Part shown: in pieces, positions 20,884 to 30,969 of the stretch
Layout: every line of letters begins with the position of its first letter
Numbering within the stretch: position 1 is the stretch's first letter
Source of the DNA: Brachionus manjavacas
Taxonomy: Eukaryota; Rotifera; Eurotatoria; Ploima; Brachionidae
Assembly: GCA_019054805.1 (NCBI GenBank)
Contig: JAHQIY010000004.1
Coordinates: forward strand, 620,001-684,000
DNA length: 64,000 nt
Reading direction: 5' to 3'
Translations under genes and position numbers: made by a program
The notes under the pieces: model-generated
The model's database searches: none
What the model was told of the DNA's origin: nothing
Seen by the model: only the letters and a program-made list of their open reading frames with translations

Positions 20884-21258
20884 TGTTACGGTGTGAAAAT
20901 AACCGTTTCAATTATTTAAATTAACCTTATCAATTTTCTCAACTTATCTAGATTTTATCTTTATGTTTTTATGAATCATTTATCATATGTCATAAATCTT
21001 TATGACCGATTTAATTCACAACTTATCTTTATTTAGATTCTTTATGATTAATGACCTTTTTAAGATACAACTACTGAATATAAATAGAAGTTGTAATTCT
21101 TAAAGAGGGGAGCTACTTGTATTAGCGATAACTTGTATTTTTCCTATTTACTTTAAAATAATAATAAACGTTTAATCAACACGATTTTGTTCTTTGTCTT
21201 CATTCTATCTCCTCTGAAGTTAATCGAAGGTATTCAGGCCAAATTCCCTAGACTAACA
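20884..21258 (+). repeat. 3' LTR (375 bp)
   Basis: Same sequence as the 5' LTR except for a net 13-bp longer segment near 21103-21130. Ends CTAACA and is followed by CTTA, the target duplication. Confidence 0.95.
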
Positions 21259-22525
21259 CTTATTCCAAATAAATCTTGCACTACAAACCTTTTGGAGAGT
21301 GTTGACCTGATAACGTCTGAGCTTGCCCAAGGAAATATGATTGACATTGTCTATAGTGATTTCCCAAAAGCATTTGACCAGGTCAGTCACAATAAGTTAA
21401 TCATAGAGTTGAAGAACTATGGGATCAATGGAAAATTACTCAATTGGATCCAATCCTTCATGGATCATAGGAAACAACGAGTGGTGCTTGGTCATGCAAA
21501 ATCGGATTGGTAAGATGTAACAAGTGGAGTTCCTCAAGGTTCTGTTCTTGGTCCACTTCGTTTTGTTATTTATATAAATGACCTTTCGGAAATGTTCAGT
21601 GGAAGATCCTCTCTCATGCGAATGACTGCAAGATATATTGCATATTTAATAAATTAAATGATAAGTTAAAGAAAGAGCACTTGCAAGATGATATAAATAG
21701 TCTTGTCAAATGGTGTAGTGAATGGTCGATGAATCTGAACACTGAAAAATGTGAAGTAATGCATATTGGTAGGAATAACCCAAGAACGGATTATTATATA
21801 TCAAAGGAAAATGTAGTCCACAAATTGACGAAGGCTTCTGAACAGAAAGATCTAGGAGTCATAGTAAATCTCGACATGAAATGGTGTAAGCAAAAATGTG
21901 CTTCATCGGCAAGAGCAAACAGAATTATCGGGCAAGCATTAAAAGGTTTCAGTAACCATGATTCAAATATTATAAATAAAATGTACACAAGTCTAGTGCG
22001 GCCTCATCTCGAATATGCAATATCAGTTTGAATCCATACCTGAAGAAAGATATTGATACACTTGAGAGAGTACAGAGAAGAGCTACACAAAAAATAAATG
22101 GATTTAGAGAGCTAAGTTATTCAGAAAGACTCAAAAAACTGAATCTTACAACACTTTCGACAAGAAGGAGGCGCGGAGATCTAAAACAAATGTACAAGAT
22201 CATGAATGGACTTGCCGAGATAAGTTGGTATAGCGAACATTTGGAAGGTGTAAGTATATATAATACAAGAGGTAATTGATACAAACTAAGAAGAGAACTC
22301 ACAAAAAATTGTTTACCGAGGTATAATTTTTTTAACTAACAGAATTGTTAGCGATTGGAACAAACTGACAAATGTAGTAATCGAATCGAAAACAATTGAC
22401 TTATTCAAAAACAAACTAGATAACATATTGAGTGACTAATATTGCTTACAGTCTGATTAATCCAGACTTCACGCATAAGCGTAGCAATTATCATTATTAT
22501 TATTATTTTTATATTATTATTATTA
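21259..22525 (+). pseudogene. CR1-like LINE, RT C-terminal part and 3' end
   Basis: Continues the LINE interrupted at 13421: Ile-Pro-Asn-Lys-Ser-Cys, Asp-Phe-Pro-Lys-Ala-Phe-Asp (first RT Asp block), [10 protein letters not shown]. The catalytic box is mutated: the expected (Y/F)ADD reads His-Ala-Asn-Asp at about 21625. Then come Val-Arg-Pro-His-Leu-Glu-Tyr-Ala and Leu-Glu-Arg-Val-Gln-Arg-Arg-Ala-Thr of the C-terminal domain. There are stops at about 21513 and 22031 and frame changes. The C-terminus ends at about 22440. A 3' UTR and a (TTA/ATT)n tail at 22490-22525 mark the element end. Confidence 0.85.
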
Positions 22526-23230
22526 TTATTTAATAATCAAAAATTGACTTGATCATTTTGAGCATCAAAAATTGATCATTTACTTCATAATGCCGTCTTT
22601 TTATACTGAACAATTTTTTATTAACAATTAGTGAAATACTACAAAGTTTTGTTTTAAAAGCAAGTTTTGAAAGATTTAAATCATGATCTATTTTAAAGCC
22701 TAAAAGAACAATATCAGCAAAAACTTGTTTTCTTTCCAAATATATTTATTTTATCACGGGAAAAGATAAACAAAATGTTTTAGAATAGTTTAATACCAAT
22801 TTTTCTTTAAAAACACCAATTTCTTAAGTTTTCAATGTTGTTATTTAAGATTTTAAGAAGTGTTTCTAAATCCTTATCTGAGTGACTAATTTTCGTGTAA
22901 GCAAACAATTTTTTTACCAGGATTCTTTTACAAAAATGGAAAAAAATTAATAAAACAAGAAAAAGTACACTGATCCTTGTGGAACTCATATATTATCGTT
23001 TGCAAGACGAACAAGCTGTGATCTTTTAGTTAAATAGTTTGACAGAAGACCCAAAGAATCATTATCAAACCCATAATGAAATTTCTTTAATATTAAAAGA
23101 TTTGAATCAATTAAATCAAATGATTTTCTAAAATAAATATCTTTTTGCCTATTGCCAAGTTTAAATCACTTGGGTATTCATGTAGTACTGTTTGACATGA
23201 AAAGGAGACAGAACTGAAAAAGCTCTATAA
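22526..23230 (-). pseudogene. LINE reverse transcriptase fragment (second family)
   Basis: On the minus strand, with stops and frame changes: Phe-Asp-Leu-Ile-Asp-Ser-Asn-Leu-Leu (RT block with catalytic Asp), Arg-Leu-Ala-Asn-Asp-Asn, Val-Pro-Gln-Gly-Ser-Val, and Thr-Lys-Ile-Ser-His-Ser-Asp directly after a degraded FADD box at about 22900. The C-terminal Ile-Asp-His-Asp-Leu-Asn-Leu block lies at about 22680. Both ends are truncated. It abuts the ATT tail of the preceding LINE. Confidence 0.65.
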
Positions 23231-23442
23231 TTATTAATGTCTGATCAACTTCCTTTATATTTGTACAAAAGACTTACAATTGCTTTTGGATTTGTTATAA
23301 TTGCATCTTGATACACTGCAAAATCTTTTTGGTGAAAAAGTACGATTTTGAGGTTTTGTCAATGACTCTAGTAAAAACTAGTATGGTAATATTTTAATAA
23401 AAGAGACAATCCTTTTTAATGTAAAAAGTGATAAAAAAAATT

Positions 23443-23827
23443 TGGCTCAATGATACATTCTATGATAGTCCTAAGTGTAAATATCTGGTCTATGCTTCCT
23501 CTACCTCGTCTAAATCCCGCTTGTTCTTCTCTAAGTATAACATCCAAGGAGTTCCTGATTCTTTCCAGTATTATGCTGCAGAACGCCTTGCTTGCTAATG
23601 GTAACAGTGTTATTCCTCGCCAATTGTCACTAATCATTTTGTTACCTTTCTTAGGGAGCTTGACTATTAGGCCTTTTGACCAATCCTCTGGTATAATTTC
23701 TTGCCACCATATCTTGCTGAAGAGGCCTTGTAATATCCCTATTGAGATCCTACTGCCAGCTTTCAACATTTCTGCTGTGACTCCGTCAATACCCGAGGCT
23801 TTAAAGTCAAAGCCTGGAATAGAATAG
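23443..23827 (-). mobile_element. RTE-like LINE, inverted 5' segment (twin-priming product)
   Basis: The minus strand encodes Gly-Ile-Asp-Gly-Val-Thr-Ala-Glu-Met-Leu-Lys-Ala-Gly, Pro-Glu-Asp-Trp, Leu-Pro-Lys-Lys-Gly, Asn-Trp-Arg-Gly-Ile-Thr-Leu-Leu and Glu-Gln-Ala-Gly-Phe-Arg. This is the upstream half of a reverse transcriptase, ending at Ile-Glu-Cys-Ile-Ile-Glu near 23447. The immediately adjacent plus-strand segment codes the downstream half, so the two halves of one RT are head to head. Confidence 0.8.
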
Positions 23828-24150
23828 CCCCGTGTATCTTAACTTCATTGACTTCAAGAAAGCCTTTGATAGCATACACAGAGAAACCTTGTGGGCCATA
23901 TTAAGATCCTATGGCCTGCCACAGAAGATAGTTAACTTGATAAAAAACTTCTATGAGAAATTCGAGTGTTGCGTTATTATGGAAAAAGGACAATCTGAGA
24001 GCTTCAATGTGTGTACAGGAGTCAGACAAGGGTGCGTTCTTTCTCCCACACTTTTCCTAATACTGATTGACAATCTGATGAAGAAAACAACTGCCAGTGC
24101 GAGGGGTATACAATGGGAACTAACAGCAAAGCTTGAAGACTTAGACTTTG
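23828..24150 (+). mobile_element. RTE-like LINE, downstream RT segment
   Basis: Encodes Tyr-Leu-Asn-Phe-Ile-Asp-Phe-Lys-Lys-Ala-Phe-Asp-Ser, Thr-Gly-Val-Arg-Gln-Gly-Cys-Val-Leu-Ser-Pro and ends at Leu-Glu-Asp-Leu-Asp-Phe, just before the expected ADD catalytic pair. This frame stays open to 24275 but the residues after 24150 no longer follow the family; an Ala-Asp-Asp at about 24187 may come from another LINE piece. It continues the peptide of the inverted segment with only a few residues missing at the junction. Confidence 0.75.
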
Positions 24151-24391
24151 TTAGCAAAGCCATTAATGATCTGTTTTCGTTTCTGGCAGATGATGTAGAA
24201 ACTTTGATTGAAAAAATTTTGATTCGTGTTAATGTTGATTTATTGGAAAACAAAGCGAAAAAAAAAAATTTTTAAAATTAGATATTTTCAAATAGATTTG
24301 ATATTAAATTTTGATTTATTAATAAACTATAATAAAAATTATTAAAAAATATAACAAAAAAATTTTGACTAGTGAAATTCATAGTTTTTAA

Positions 24392-24517
24392 CTCGAGTTT
24401 TTAGACTTTTTCGAGTTTTTACACGAGTATATACTCGAGTTTTACGAGTTTGCCGAGTAAGGGTACGAGTATAAACTAGAATTTTCCGAGTTAGGCGAGT
24501 ACCAGTTTTTTTCGAGT
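24392..24517. repeat. Degenerate CGAGT repeat cluster
   Basis: Ten CGAGT pentamers in 126 bp with irregular spacing (CTCGAGTTTT, ACGAGTAT, CCGAGTTAG and similar). The pentamer is rare in the surrounding A+T-rich DNA. No function is apparent. Confidence 0.6.
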
Positions 24518-24519
24518 CT

Positions 24520-25620
24520 AATTGAATGAAAATGAGTTTTATTTTATTTAACCAATAAAGCATGGAAGTGGTTCAATTGGAATTTGGTGCAGTGTGAGCT
24601 ATTAGGAGGTAAATTAAGACATAAAAATAGATTGTCAAAGCTCAATTAGAAAAAATCAAAAAAATACGAATCGAAAACAATTGAATTGCAAAATTAATTG
24701 TTTAGATAATTAATTAATTTAATTAATTAAAAAGAGATTTATGTTTGAAAAAATTATATTCTATATTTTATTTTTCTACATAATTGACATTTCTAAATTT
24801 AATAAAATTCTAATTTTTTTCTAAATAATTTGCCTATCTATTTTTGGCATTTTGTGTCTTGTTTATTTTTTTTCGATTTGATGGAAGGCTTAATTCTCAA
24901 AAGCTTGTTGATATCTTACTTTTAATTTTTCATGGGCCAAGACAAAAAAGAAAATATCAGTTAGAATATTCTAAAGAGAGTATGTAGTGTTTAACAAAAG
25001 ATATGTGGACAACCGCTTTAGTTTGATTCTGAATTTAGATCACAAGAAATTATATGGATAAATTGTTTAAAGATTTATTTGATGGATAAAACAGAGCATA
25101 AATTGAATATAGAGAGGCAAGAAGGGAGTTTAAAAACTTTGAGGAAACGCTGATTTTGACAGCTTTCTTGAAGAACTATGTTGTGATGATAAAAAAGGAG
25201 AGAGAATTTTCTGCAACTATGGGCGGTATAGAAAGATTTATACTATTTGTAATTTAATTTTAGAATTATTGGTGACAATAAGTGTAAATTTGTCCGATCT
25301 TTACACTATTCTAGATGTTTGATTTAAAGACAATAAAAACTGAAAAATACTTTATATGTGACATTTAATAATTTTAAAATTTGAATTTAATTTGCACCGG
25401 TTTTTTTGTCATATTAATTTAAAAATTGCTAATAAAATTTTTATTAAAAATTTAATAAAAAAGAAATTAACTTTGTTCGAAAAATTTTATTTACTTTCAT
25501 TTAAGTCATAAATATTATGCAAATTTTATCCCCATCTCCGGCGTTTTTTACGAAGATTTTATGTTTTTTTAAAACTATTTTTTTTCACTGGGTGTTTTTT
25601 ATTTTTTTGTCTTTTTATTT
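24520..25620. other. Intron 1 sequence, nothing recognised
   Basis: A+T-rich. The part 24930-25250 is slightly more G+C-rich and has the look of decayed coding sequence, but I recognise no motif. Confidence 0.35.
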
Positions 25621-25626
25621 AAAAAT

Positions 25627-25655
25627 ATAGCTTGGGTTTTAAACCCTGGCTATAT
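25627..25655. repeat. Imperfect palindrome TATAGC..GGGTTT/AAACCC..GCTATA
   Basis: A 29-bp inverted repeat with arms TATAGC-GGGTTT. A nearby CACTGGGTGTT occurs twice (about 25588 and 25660). Confidence 0.5.
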
Positions 25656-25720
25656 TCTCACTGGGTGTTGATCAAGTGAAAATGTTTAATAGTTAATTTG
25701 CTTTAGATAAAATTATTATA

Positions 25721-26082
25721 GACTTCGTCAATAACTACTACAAGACTAAACTCAAAAGAGGCTCCAAAAAAAAAGGCCGTCCACCAAAAATCAATAAAAA
25801 TTCAACGGTCGATGAACAACAACATGATAATCAAATGGACCCTATTTCAAAGCTATCAAAACAAGAGAACAATGTAAACAATGTTTGCTCATTCAACCGA
25901 CTTCGTCAATAACTATTACAAGACTAAACTCAAAAGTGGCTCCAAAAAAAAGAGGCCGTCCACCAAAAATCAATAAAACTGCAAATAACTAATTTACTTT
26001 CTATTACAAATGTGTTATATTTTTTTTATTTTTTTATTATCTATTTTTTTTATTTTTTTAGCTACGAAAATAATTTGTAGCC
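25721..26082 (+). mobile_element. MULE tail with duplicated AT-hook coding segment
   Basis: A segment of about 77 bp (25721-25797) is repeated at 25899-25977, period about 178 bp. Both copies encode Lys-Gly-Arg-Pro-Pro-Lys or Arg-Gly-Arg-Pro-Pro-Lys (AT-hook). The stretch ends with GCTACGAAAATAATTTGTAG plus CC (26061-26082), identical to the right terminus of the MULE at 46218-47199. It is the 3' end of a related, strongly deleted MULE. The left end was not found. Confidence 0.55.
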
Positions 26083-26775
26083 TTAAATAAAGAGACTAAA
26101 ACCCTTGAGTGTTGTAAAAAAAAACTTAATTTTTTTTTTCTTCTTGTGCTAATCAAATTAGTAAATAAAAATTAATTACAATCAAATAAATCTTTCATTC
26201 GATTTATGTATTATTTATTTTAAATTAAAATGCCAAAAATTTAATCAACAAACTTGATATTCTCAAAATGGAAAACAGAAAGAGCTTCTAATTCAAACAA
26301 CGTTTAAAAACGCTTATTTTACAATACCATGTATGTTCATTTAAATTTATTTATTATTCTTTTTATTTATAAAAATGTTCTAGGTCTTTTTTTTATTTGA
26401 AGCTTAACAAAATAATTCAATATTTTCTTCATCAACAAAATAAAAGTAAATTTTGCGTAGGGTAACAAAAAAATTTCAAAAAACCCACCTTTTTTTCTAA
26501 AAAACGTCATCTTAAAAATAGTTTAATGAAAAAAATTCGTTGATAAACGAGGAAATCATTGATTTGAATGGAAAAAAATTGCAATAAACAAAAATAAACT
26601 AATAAAATAAATTATTATTAAACTAAGAACAATCAAAAATTACTTTGGAAATTTATTTCAATTTAAGGATTAGGGTATCAAGATAACTGAGATTTATTTT
26701 CAAATCATTGAGTGATTAAAGATTAAATGGCAAATAAAATTTGGGCCTGGGTGCAAAAAAAAACACAACACTTAC

Positions 26776-27044
26776 AGAACATCGCCGAAGAACCAGAAGT
26801 TGTTGGTCACCTTGTTTAGAGCGCTGATGGGCATGACAAACAGTCCGACACAGAGATCGGCGAACGCCAGCGATATAATGTAGTAATTGGCGACTGATTT
26901 AAGGCTGCGTTCCTTGAATACTGCGATTATGACGAGGATGTTGCCAAACACGGTGACCAAAATAACACTGCACAGAAAAAGACCAAGTATGGGACTGTTC
27001 CATTCGGGCTGAAGTGGCTCTGTTCGATTTAGATCATTTTCCAT
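26776..27044 (-). CDS. Dop1R2: Dopamine receptor Dop1R2-like, exon 1 (N-terminus, TM1, TM2)
   Basis: Residues 1-90. The first ATG in the open frame is at 27044; in-frame sequence upstream has no ATG before a TAA at 27143-27141. Asn6 in Asn-Arg-Thr is a glycosylation site in the short extracellular N-terminus. TM1 has Gly34-Asn35 (1.50); TM2 has Leu-Ala-Phe-Ala-Asp with Asp63 (2.50). The exon then runs through Asn-Asn-Phe-Trp-Phe-Phe-Gly-Asp-Val-Leu, the conserved ECL1. The exon ends CT followed by the donor GTAAGT at 26775. Joined to exon 2 this gives Leu-Cys-Asp-Val-Trp-His-Ser, the expected TM3 start. The receptor would couple dopamine to intracellular G proteins in neurons or muscle; that role is inferred from the family. 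Confidence 0.88.
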
Positions 27045-27149
27045 TTTTATCTTGTTGCCAAAAAACTCTCTCAGCTTGCTTCTATCGATAACATTTAAAT
27101 TTGGTTGTACTTTTCTTTTGTTTCGAAATAGCAAAAATAATTAAAATAA

Positions 27150-29780
27150 AATCTGAAAACGATATGAAAGCAAAAAAGAAATTAGAATTAAATAAATAAC
27201 AATATATCTATTTATTTAAAAAAAAATAAAAATTAAAGGTAAATATTGATCAAATAGTTGCATGAAATAAAAATCAATAATTTGTTTTTAAATATTAAGT
27301 TTTGTTTGAAAGTAAAAAAAATTTATTTGATAAAGTTAAGTTCCGTTCGACTTGAACTTTTTTTCAATAAATTGCTTTTTTATTAGATTTTTGTTTAGCA
27401 TCATAACTTGAATTATTTAAACACATAAAATTTGAATTTTTGCTGCAAACATTCAGAAAATTTGTTTCTTAAAATAATCAAATCAATCAACAAATTGTCA
27501 GTGTCATACTTGTGAGATCAAAAAACGATTTATTTAATAAAAATAATAATTTGTTTTCTTATCCTTAGAAATTCTATTTCAAAATTTGTCTTTAAAAATA
27601 TTCTACTCCAAGCAATCCAAGATAATTCTTAATAAAGTTGTTTCATCATAGTTGTAAATCACTACTCGAACAGGAAGACCACCAAGGATGTTCTTTCAGT
27701 CTCGTTTTGATTAAATTAATTTGAAAAAGAAAATTAAAAAAAAATTAATTTAATTTAATTGTTCATACAATTTGGGGCCATTAAAATCGATGCCACAAAA
27801 CCAAAATAGAATACCCAAAAATTTTAATTTTTTCCCTCAAATATTAAATAAAATTCCCCAATTATTAAGATTATAAATAAAATATTAATTAACACTAAAT
27901 TATAAAAAACACTAATTTTTACTTATTTACATTTTTTCGATTAAAAATTGAATCCTAATTTAAAACAAAGTATCCCAATTTTAATTTGGACAATTTTTTA
28001 TTGAATTTTATTTAATCAATGTAATTTTGGAAATATAAAAAAAAATTTTTATTCAAAAAAACAATCGAAAATAAAATAAAATGTCTAGTTCAGTCAGCAT
28101 TTTAGAAAACCAATTTAATGATACAGCCGAAGATGCTGAAGCGTTACCAAAAAACAATAGAAGTGTTAGCAAAGTATATAAATATCTCCAATGAGTCATG
28201 AATTAAAAAAATTAATTAAAAACATTTTGATAACATTTCTTGGAGTTTTCATACAACAAATAGACTTGCCAACAGCGATAAACATGTCAACAACTGCAAA
28301 CATAGAAAAATAGGGTGTAAAAAAGCACTTTTTTTGAAGTAAAAACAGTGAGAAAAGCGGCAAAATTTACGTGTCTGATCGTGCGATTGATTTTACGATC
28401 TGATTGTATTTGAGCGTAATTTCTTGCTTGTCGTAATTTTTTTTTTATTTTTTTTATTGTCATTTTAATCAAATTGATGTCAAATAATAAAAAAGTGTTC
28501 TTGATTTATTTTTTGTGGTTATCCTAATAAAATTAGGAGAAAAACTTAAAAATTTGGGGTATTTGACTAAATTTCTCTAATATTTATACCATTTTTTCCA
28601 TTATTTTAAAAAAATGAAGAGATTATGATCTAAAATTCTTTATTTCTTGAAAAAAATTTATTTTATATAATCTTGGACTCTTTTATTCGGTATTTTGATT
28701 TAATATTTTTATCAATCAATTAAATTAATTTTTGAATGCAACTTGAATTTAGTCTAAAACTCAACAACAACAAAAATTGTTTTTGAATTCTTCAATTATT
28801 TTTTTTTAATTTTACGAACATTTTAGTAATTAATTTAAATTAAATTAAACTTAACAACAACTTTCTATTCTTTTAAAAACAGCTAAAAGACTATTTAGCA
28901 GATGGAAGAGTAAAAAATAACCTCGGGAATATCTTCTTTCAAAATGGATTTAAACATTATTTAAAAAAAATAATTTAAAAAACAATCAAAAATTAATTTA
29001 AATTTAATTATTAACAATCTATTTAATACTTTAACAATTAACAATTTAATAATTGATTTCAAAAGGCAAAAAATTAATTAAAAATCCAGGATGTCGATTA
29101 TTGGAATTAGAAAAAAAAAATTTCTATAAAAATTTCCAGAGTTAACTGTGCCAACATCAAACAAATAAAAAAATAATAATTAATTGTTAATTTATTCGAT
29201 CTAACTTGTCCCCGATACAAAAAATAATTTTTTTAAATCAAAAAAAAATTCAATTCCTTGAAAAATATTCGAAAAACTTTTCTGTGTAGCATGGCAAGGT
29301 TGTTTTGGTGATTTTTTATTTTTCCAACAAAATAAATCAACAAACGCAAAAACTATGGATTCGATAGCTTCGCGATTTTTGGAGGGAAATGAATGCTGAA
29401 AAAATATCCCAAAGTTAAGAACAAAATGGCATCATAATCCAATTTGACTTACAAACCTAATCAGCTCATATTTTGGAAAGTTAATAATTGAAGAAATTCA
29501 TATTTTTTTAAACACTGGAAATATCTTGTAATCCATTTTTTAAATAATTTGTATATCAAGTTTTTTTAAATATAAATTTTAATAAAAAAATAAATTTTTT
29601 AGTTTTTAGTACTGAAAATCGTTTTTTGTTCGTAAAAATATATTTTGACTTAAAGTGTTAAGATGAAAATTGAATATTAGCATTTAATGCCAAAACTAGA
29701 AAATATTTTTTAATGGAATTCTGAAGCCAAAATATCATATTTAAGCCCTTGCACCTATTTTTGAGATTAATTTAGAGAGG
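27150..29780. other. Upstream A+T-rich sequence, no gene supported
   Basis: Long poly-A/T runs. A 37-codon ATG frame at 28081-28194 (Met-Ser-Ser-Ser-Val-Ser...) is acidic and could be the start of a dead transposon ORF, but nothing follows it. No promoter of the receptor gene can be pointed to. Confidence 0.35.
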
Positions 29781-29794
29781 AACCTTATGAGGCT

Positions 29795-29839
29795 GATGCA
29801 TGCGTCATAATTGTCACATAGGCTCTAAATGCATGCATC
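29795..29839. repeat. Perfect 9-bp inverted repeat GATGCATGC
   Basis: GATGCATGC (29795-29803) and GCATGCATC (29831-29839) with a 27-nt loop, in a locally less A+T-rich patch. Confidence 0.5.
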
Positions 29840-29844
29840 TTGTG

Positions 29845-30620
29845 CCAAGGGAATACGATATATTAATTGAAAATATTTTTTAAATTTTAAATTATCTCGA
29901 CTCATGTAAGGCTAGGAATTTTTTTTTAATTTCAGTTAAAAATAAATTTAAATGTATTTTAATTTTATCTTTGATTAGTTTTGAATAGAAAAAAAAGAAT
30001 TTAAAAATTTTGAAATAAAAAAATAATAGAATCGTTTATTTTTACCAAAGGAAAAATTAACTGCTTAACACACCTTGTCATTTTTGAGCTTTGTTTGATA
30101 ATAAAAATAGAAAAATTTTTATTTTTTTTTTAATAATTTTTTTCATTTAATAAAAATAAACCTAAAATTTATTTGTATAATTTTTTAAGTGCAAAAAATT
30201 CATTCTAAGAAATGATCTTTTGGCTTAGTACTACCCATACATTTTATTACACAATGAAATTAAGATTGGTGATCAATAACTTAGCCTCGAAAAAACAATG
30301 ATTTTTTCTTGAATATTTTTCTTTTGAACATCTTTGCATTAAAATCAATTTCGGAAAAAATAATAATTTTTGTACTTAGTCTCTACAACCCAGTAAACAT
30401 CACTCTTTACTTTAAATTATTTGAAAAAATTAAAAGGGAATGTAAAATCTACCCTTTTAATTTTATAAAAATAACCTATTCATTCAAATTTTTAATTTGT
30501 AGAAACTTAAAATTTTTATAATATTTATTTGGCAAATTGAAGTTTGAGATCAAGATCAAAAGATCAAAAAATAAATTGTAATATTTTTTCTAATAATAGA
30601 AAAGAAATAAATTTTTATCA
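29845..30620. other. A+T-rich sequence, nothing recognised
   Basis: The open frame at 30309-30521 is Phe/Ile/Lys/Leu-rich low complexity without a family match. Confidence 0.35.
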
Positions 30621-30622
30621 AG

Positions 30623-30965
30623 GCAATTACTTGACATGTCATGTCAAGTTTATTTTCATTTTTAAAATTTTAAAATGTCCCTTTTGATCGAACTTTAATA
30701 AGTTCAAATATTTTAATTGATTTTAATGAAAACTTATTTTTAAAGACAAAAAAATTTACTGTTTTAAATTATGCAATTTAAGTGGAAAAATAACATTATT
30801 TAAGTTTGAATGAGTGGATATAAAAGCTATAAATTTGAAATTTTGAATTAACTTAACCTGAATTATTTAAATTGTTGATTGTTTTTGTTAAATAAATTAG
30901 AGATCATTTATTTTGATGTTAATTTGATAATGAACCATTATTAGACATAACATGTCAAGTAATGC
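30623..30965. mobile_element. 343-bp MITE with palindromic ends
   Basis: The left end GCAATTACTTGACATGTCAT and the reversed right end GCATTACTTGACATGTTATG match over about 22 bp. The left end also contains the palindrome CTTGACATG-T-CATGTCAAG. There is no coding capacity. The superfamily is unknown. Confidence 0.6.
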
Positions 30966-30969
30966 TTAG

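Larger units (their letters stand above)
13422..21258 (+). mobile_element. Full-length Ty3/Gypsy LTR retroelement with chromodomain and env-like gene
   Basis: A 7.84-kb element with 5' LTR 13422-13783 and 3' LTR 20884-21258. In order it has a primer-binding site, gag, protease-RT-RNase H-integrase-chromodomain, an env-like gene and a polypurine tract. It is flanked by CTTA on both sides (5-bp ACTTA if the LTR is taken to end one base earlier), consistent with a Gypsy target duplication. The LTRs start TG and end CA. They are identical apart from one local difference of net 13 bp, so insertion is recent relative to the LINE it interrupts. It lies in intron 1 of the dopamine receptor gene in antisense orientation to it. 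Pol is open; gag and env are broken by frame changes. Confidence 0.93.
1567..27044 (-). other. Gene span: Dop1R2/DAMB-type dopamine receptor, 3 coding exons
   Basis: Whole coding span of the receptor. The joined exons (269 + 1130 + 761 nt) make exactly 720 codons including the stop, so the model is in frame throughout. Intron 1 (26775-7525) starts GTAAGT and ends AAAG. Intron 2 (6394-2328) starts GTAATA and ends AAAAG. The Leu90 codon is split 2+1 across intron 1 and the Gly467 codon is split 1+2 across intron 2. At both junctions the joined peptide reproduces the conserved receptor motifs (Leu-Cys-Asp-Val-Trp-His-Ser and Thr-Leu-Gly-Ile-Val-Met-Gly). An untranslated first exon further upstream cannot be excluded. 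Confidence 0.85.

Noticed and set aside
27044-27134. Possible N-terminal extension of the receptor exon 1
   Set aside because: The frame is open upstream but contains no ATG, only TTG, before a stop. ATG at 27044 leaves a typical short N-terminus with a glycosylation site.
28081-28194. 37-codon ATG frame (acidic, Ser-rich)
   Set aside because: Superficially like the N-terminus of the MULE protein at 46602, but too short and no element ends are visible around it.
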